From the NCBI GenBank assembly GCA_049511115.1, contig JBEKYH010000177.1, forward strand, positions 1 to 9,091: 9,091 bases of DNA. Direction: 5' to 3'. Below are positions 7,546 through 9,091 of the stretch, one piece after another. This DNA is from JBEKYH01 sp049511115. GTDB lineage: Bacteria; Planctomycetota; Phycisphaerae; Tepidisphaerales; Tepidisphaeraceae. Position 1 is the stretch's first letter, and every line of letters starts with the position of its first letter. A model generated the notes under the pieces. That model saw only the letters and a list, made by a program, of their open reading frames with translations, made no database searches and was not told the DNA's origin. The position numbers and the translations under genes are program-made.

Positions 7546-7848
7546 TTACTTCTTCACGCCCAGGATTGCGTCCTTGGCGGCCTTGGCCACGCGGAACTTG
7601 AGAACCCGCTTCTTGGGGATCATCTTTTCCTTCCCCGCGTCCGGGCCAAAACGCATGATCATCTTGCGGGGAGCGCGTTCGGTCAGAACGAGCTTGCCCA
7701 GCCCAGGAACCACGAAGGTGTTCTTGGCTTGCTTATATGCCAATTCCGCCTGGGCCTGGAAGAACGACGCGACCTGCTTCTTGGAGATTCCGACCTTATC
7801 CGCGATCGCGCTGGCGATCTCCGACTTCGTTAACGCCTTACCGGCCAT
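7546..7848 (-). CDS. HU/IHF-family DNA-binding protein, divergent
   Basis: A 100-residue basic protein of the bacterial histone-like HU/IHF family, which binds and bends DNA as a dimer in the nucleoid. The helical N-terminal half (ALTKSEIASAIADKVGISKKQV) and the GLGKL turn at 49-53 are typical, as is the C-terminal VLKFRVAKAAKDAI. The beta-arm differs: the usual GRNPxTG tip is replaced by RFGPDAG (66-72), keeping the intercalating proline as P69 but losing the Asn. The tail ends in KK. The ATG at 7848 is chosen because AAAGGAG lies five bases upstream and the protein then starts in register with the family; an upstream in-frame ATG at 7890 would add 14 unconserved residues. The gene has its own terminator and is 133 bp from lgt, so it is probably monocistronic. 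Whether it acts as a general HU or a specialised paralogue is unknown. Confidence 0.93.
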   Translation of the reverse strand: MAGKALTKSEIASAIADKVGISKKQVASFFQAQAELAYKQAKNTFVVPGLGKLVLTERAPRKMIMRFGPDAGKEKMIPKKRVLKFRVAKAAKDAILGVKK

Positions 7849-7891
7849 TGCCTCTCCTTTCCCATTCGATGGGGAGCCAATTGTCTGCATT

Positions 7892-7920
7892 GGAAGTCAG
7901 GCCTTTTGCCTGTTGCTTCC
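7892..7920. repeat. Two-part hairpin between lgt and the HU gene
   Basis: An inner stem CAGGC (7898-7902) with GCCTG (7908-7912) is nested within an outer stem GGAAG (7892-7896) with CTTCC (7916-7920), separated by a 1-base/3-base internal loop. It lies 62-90 bases after the lgt stop and 44-72 bases before the HU ATG. Neither side has a T-run, so it may be a weak or Rho-assisted lgt terminator, an HU leader structure or an RNA-stability element. Confidence 0.5.
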
Positions 7921-7981
7921 GTCGCAACGGCGGCACAAACCGACGTGCGAGGCACATCATTACGGCTATTCACAGAGTTTT

Positions 7982-8956
7982 TCAATGCGCCGGGGCCAAA
8001 ATTTGCTGGTTTTTCAAAGATTTCCTCCAGCCCAGCGCCAGCCACAACATACCGCCCGCGAAAAATATCGCCAGTCCCAGCACCATGCTCAGGCTCATGT
8101 CGATGGGAATTCCGCCAATGCGCGCGACGATAACCGCCGGCTCCACCCGGATCAATTCCAGGATGAACCGCGACGGCCCTTCCAGCAGCATCATCAGCGC
8201 GAACACCCGGCCATCAACATGCGGCAGCGTCCAGTATGCGTAGAGTAATGCCGCTAAAAGCAGCGCCGTGAAGCAGCTATACAACTGCGTCGGCTGCACC
8301 GGCAGCGATTTCTGCTGGTTGGCCAGATCGGTCAATCCGTCGGCCCGCACCTCTCCCCAGTCCTTGAGGATAACGCCTCCGCTTGGCAAATGCTTCAGCA
8401 ATTCCGGCGGCGGGTCAATCAGGCCGCGGTTGAATTGATCGATGTAGGCATTGGAGAAATACGGAAATTCCATCAACGCCGCGCCGTATCGCGGCGTGCA
8501 GATTTCCCCGTAGCAGCAGCCGTTGAGGTAGCACCCGATGCGCCCGATCCCCAGCCCCACCATCAGCACCACCGCGACAATATCCATTGATTTCAGCAGC
8601 GGCAGCCGATGGCGCAGCGCATAGGCGATGCAGCACGGCGTGGCCAGAATAAACCCGCCATAAAACGTCAGCCCGCCGCCGCGAATGTTGATCGCGTCGA
8701 GAAAATTCTCCTTGAACGACCGCTCGGGATCGGTGAACGTGCCCCAATTCTCCAGGACATGAGACAGCCGCGCTCCTGCCACGCCCGTGATAAGCGCGAT
8801 CAGTGCCGCATTGACGAATAGCTCGCCATCCAGATTCACGCGCCGCGCCATCGCCTTGGCAACCGTCACACATGCGAGAAACGCCACCACCAGCATCAAA
8901 CCGTAACCGTAGATGGGTAGATTAAGAAATGGAATGCGGAACACGATCTGAAACAT
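7982..8956 (-). CDS. lgt: Prolipoprotein diacylglyceryl transferase
   Basis: Inner-membrane enzyme catalysing the first step of lipoprotein maturation: transfer of diacylglycerol from phosphatidylglycerol to the lipobox cysteine. The 324 residues show about seven membrane segments (roughly 11-36, 47-67, 97-118, 123-143, 225-247, 252-268, 286-310). Family features are IYGYGLML near 15-22, GGGLTFYGG (93-101), GRIGCYLNGCCYG (138-150), QPTQLYS (221-227) and SRFILELIR (262-270), with R139, R263 and E267 in the positions of E. coli R143, R239 and E243. Relative to E. coli, H103 becomes Y99 and N146 and E151 become C142 and C147; I recall this pattern in many non-enterobacterial Lgt proteins. The loop at about 164-220 is longer than in E. 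coli. The start at 8956 has no Shine-Dalgarno but is fixed by the conserved N-terminus. Confidence 0.96.
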   Translation of the reverse strand: MFQIVFRIPFLNLPIYGYGLMLVVAFLACVTVAKAMARRVNLDGELFVNAALIALITGVAGARLSHVLENWGTFTDPERSFKENFLDAINIRGGGLTFYGGFILATPCCIAYALRHRLPLLKSMDIVAVVLMVGLGIGRIGCYLNGCCYGEICTPRYGAALMEFPYFSNAYIDQFNRGLIDPPPELLKHLPSGGVILKDWGEVRADGLTDLANQQKSLPVQPTQLYSCFTALLLAALLYAYWTLPHVDGRVFALMMLLEGPSRFILELIRVEPAVIVARIGGIPIDMSLSMVLGLAIFFAGGMLWLALGWRKSLKNQQILAPAH

Positions 8957-8962
8957 CGCCGG

Positions 8963-8991
8963 ATTGTAGGCGAAGGGGAGGAGTTGGTGTA
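8963..8991 (-). promoter_or_regulatory. Candidate promoter for lgt (possibly leaderless transcript)
   Basis: Minus-strand TACAAT (8963-8968) is a five-of-six -10 match ending six bases before the lgt ATG, and TACACC (8986-8991) is a weak -35 match at 17-base spacing. A start seven bases after the -10 would fall on the A of the ATG, matching the absence of a ribosome-binding site. Confidence 0.35.
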
Positions 8992-9002
8992 GCTTACCCG
9001 CC

Positions 9003-9017
9003 CGCCGCAGTGCGGCG
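9003..9017. repeat. GC-rich inverted repeat upstream of lgt
   Basis: CGCCGC (9003-9008) and GCGGCG (9012-9017) form a perfect 6-bp stem around AGT. It sits between the lgt promoter candidate and the octamer array, and has no adjoining T-run. It could be an operator or the stem of a terminator for an upstream gene. Confidence 0.4.
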
Positions 9018-9021
9018 CGAA

Positions 9022-9069
9022 TGACAAGGTGACAAGGTGACAGGGTGACACGGTGACAAGGCGACAGGC
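9022..9069. repeat. Octamer tandem repeat, six imperfect copies
   Basis: The unit TGACAAGG is repeated head to tail six times with no gaps. Copies 1, 2 and 5 are exact; copy 3 is TGACAGGG, copy 4 TGACACGG and copy 6 CGACAGGC. Eight is not a multiple of three and no gene is visible across it, so it looks like a non-coding simple repeat upstream of lgt. A reverse-oriented GTCACCC follows at 9079-9085. Confidence 0.85.
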
Positions 9070-9091
9070 GGCATTTTCGTCACCCCCTCAC

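Noticed and set aside
9022..9069. Octamer array as a possible CRISPR or plasmid iteron
   Set aside because: Units are 8 bp with no spacers, too short for CRISPR repeats, and there is no replication initiator gene nearby to support an iteron origin.

Overview
The window is a GC-rich bacterial chromosome segment with six protein-coding genes and no recognisable RNA gene, insertion sequence, CRISPR array or phage module. The mix of genes is consistent with a Planctomycetota-like or related environmental bacterium: a GH54 arabinofuranosidase carrying a lamin-tail domain, an Lgt of the GRIGCYLNGCCYG type, a short divergent HU protein, a two-PDZ HtrA and a full-length phosphoketolase. That taxonomic guess is inference from protein style only; no rRNA or other marker gene is present.

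Layout, left to right. Positions 1-1796 (minus strand, running off the left edge) encode a secreted GH54 alpha-L-arabinofuranosidase followed by a NEW3-like beta-sandwich and a lamin-tail domain. The ORF stays open to the window edge, so its C-terminus is not visible. A 187-bp divergent intergenic region separates it from a plus-strand TPR protein of unknown function (1984-2907). That gene converges, with only 9 bp between stop codons, on a minus-strand xylulose-5-phosphate/fructose-6-phosphate phosphoketolase (2917-5295). After a 292-bp spacer holding an imperfect terminator-like hairpin come three more minus-strand genes: an HtrA/DegP-type periplasmic serine protease (5588-7108), an HU-like nucleoid protein (7546-7848) with a clear Rho-independent terminator, and prolipoprotein diacylglyceryl transferase lgt (7982-8956). 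The right edge holds a short GC hairpin and six imperfect copies of an octamer tandem repeat.

Functionally the genes fall into sugar use (extracellular release of arabinose from plant polysaccharide, and cytosolic phosphoketolase cleavage of pentose and hexose phosphates to acetyl phosphate) and envelope upkeep (Lgt lipoprotein maturation, HtrA quality control), plus one chromosome-organising protein. Arabinose release and phosphoketolase could be metabolically linked, but they lie in separate transcription units and nothing in the sequence ties them together. The spacing and terminators suggest mostly single-gene transcription units rather than one operon.

I did not find a convincing previously undescribed system. 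The most interesting points are the domain architecture of the bacterial GH54 enzyme, a possible leaderless lgt transcript, the cysteine-rich non-E. coli Lgt signature, the altered DNA-binding arm of the HU protein, and several inverted repeats in leaders and spacers.
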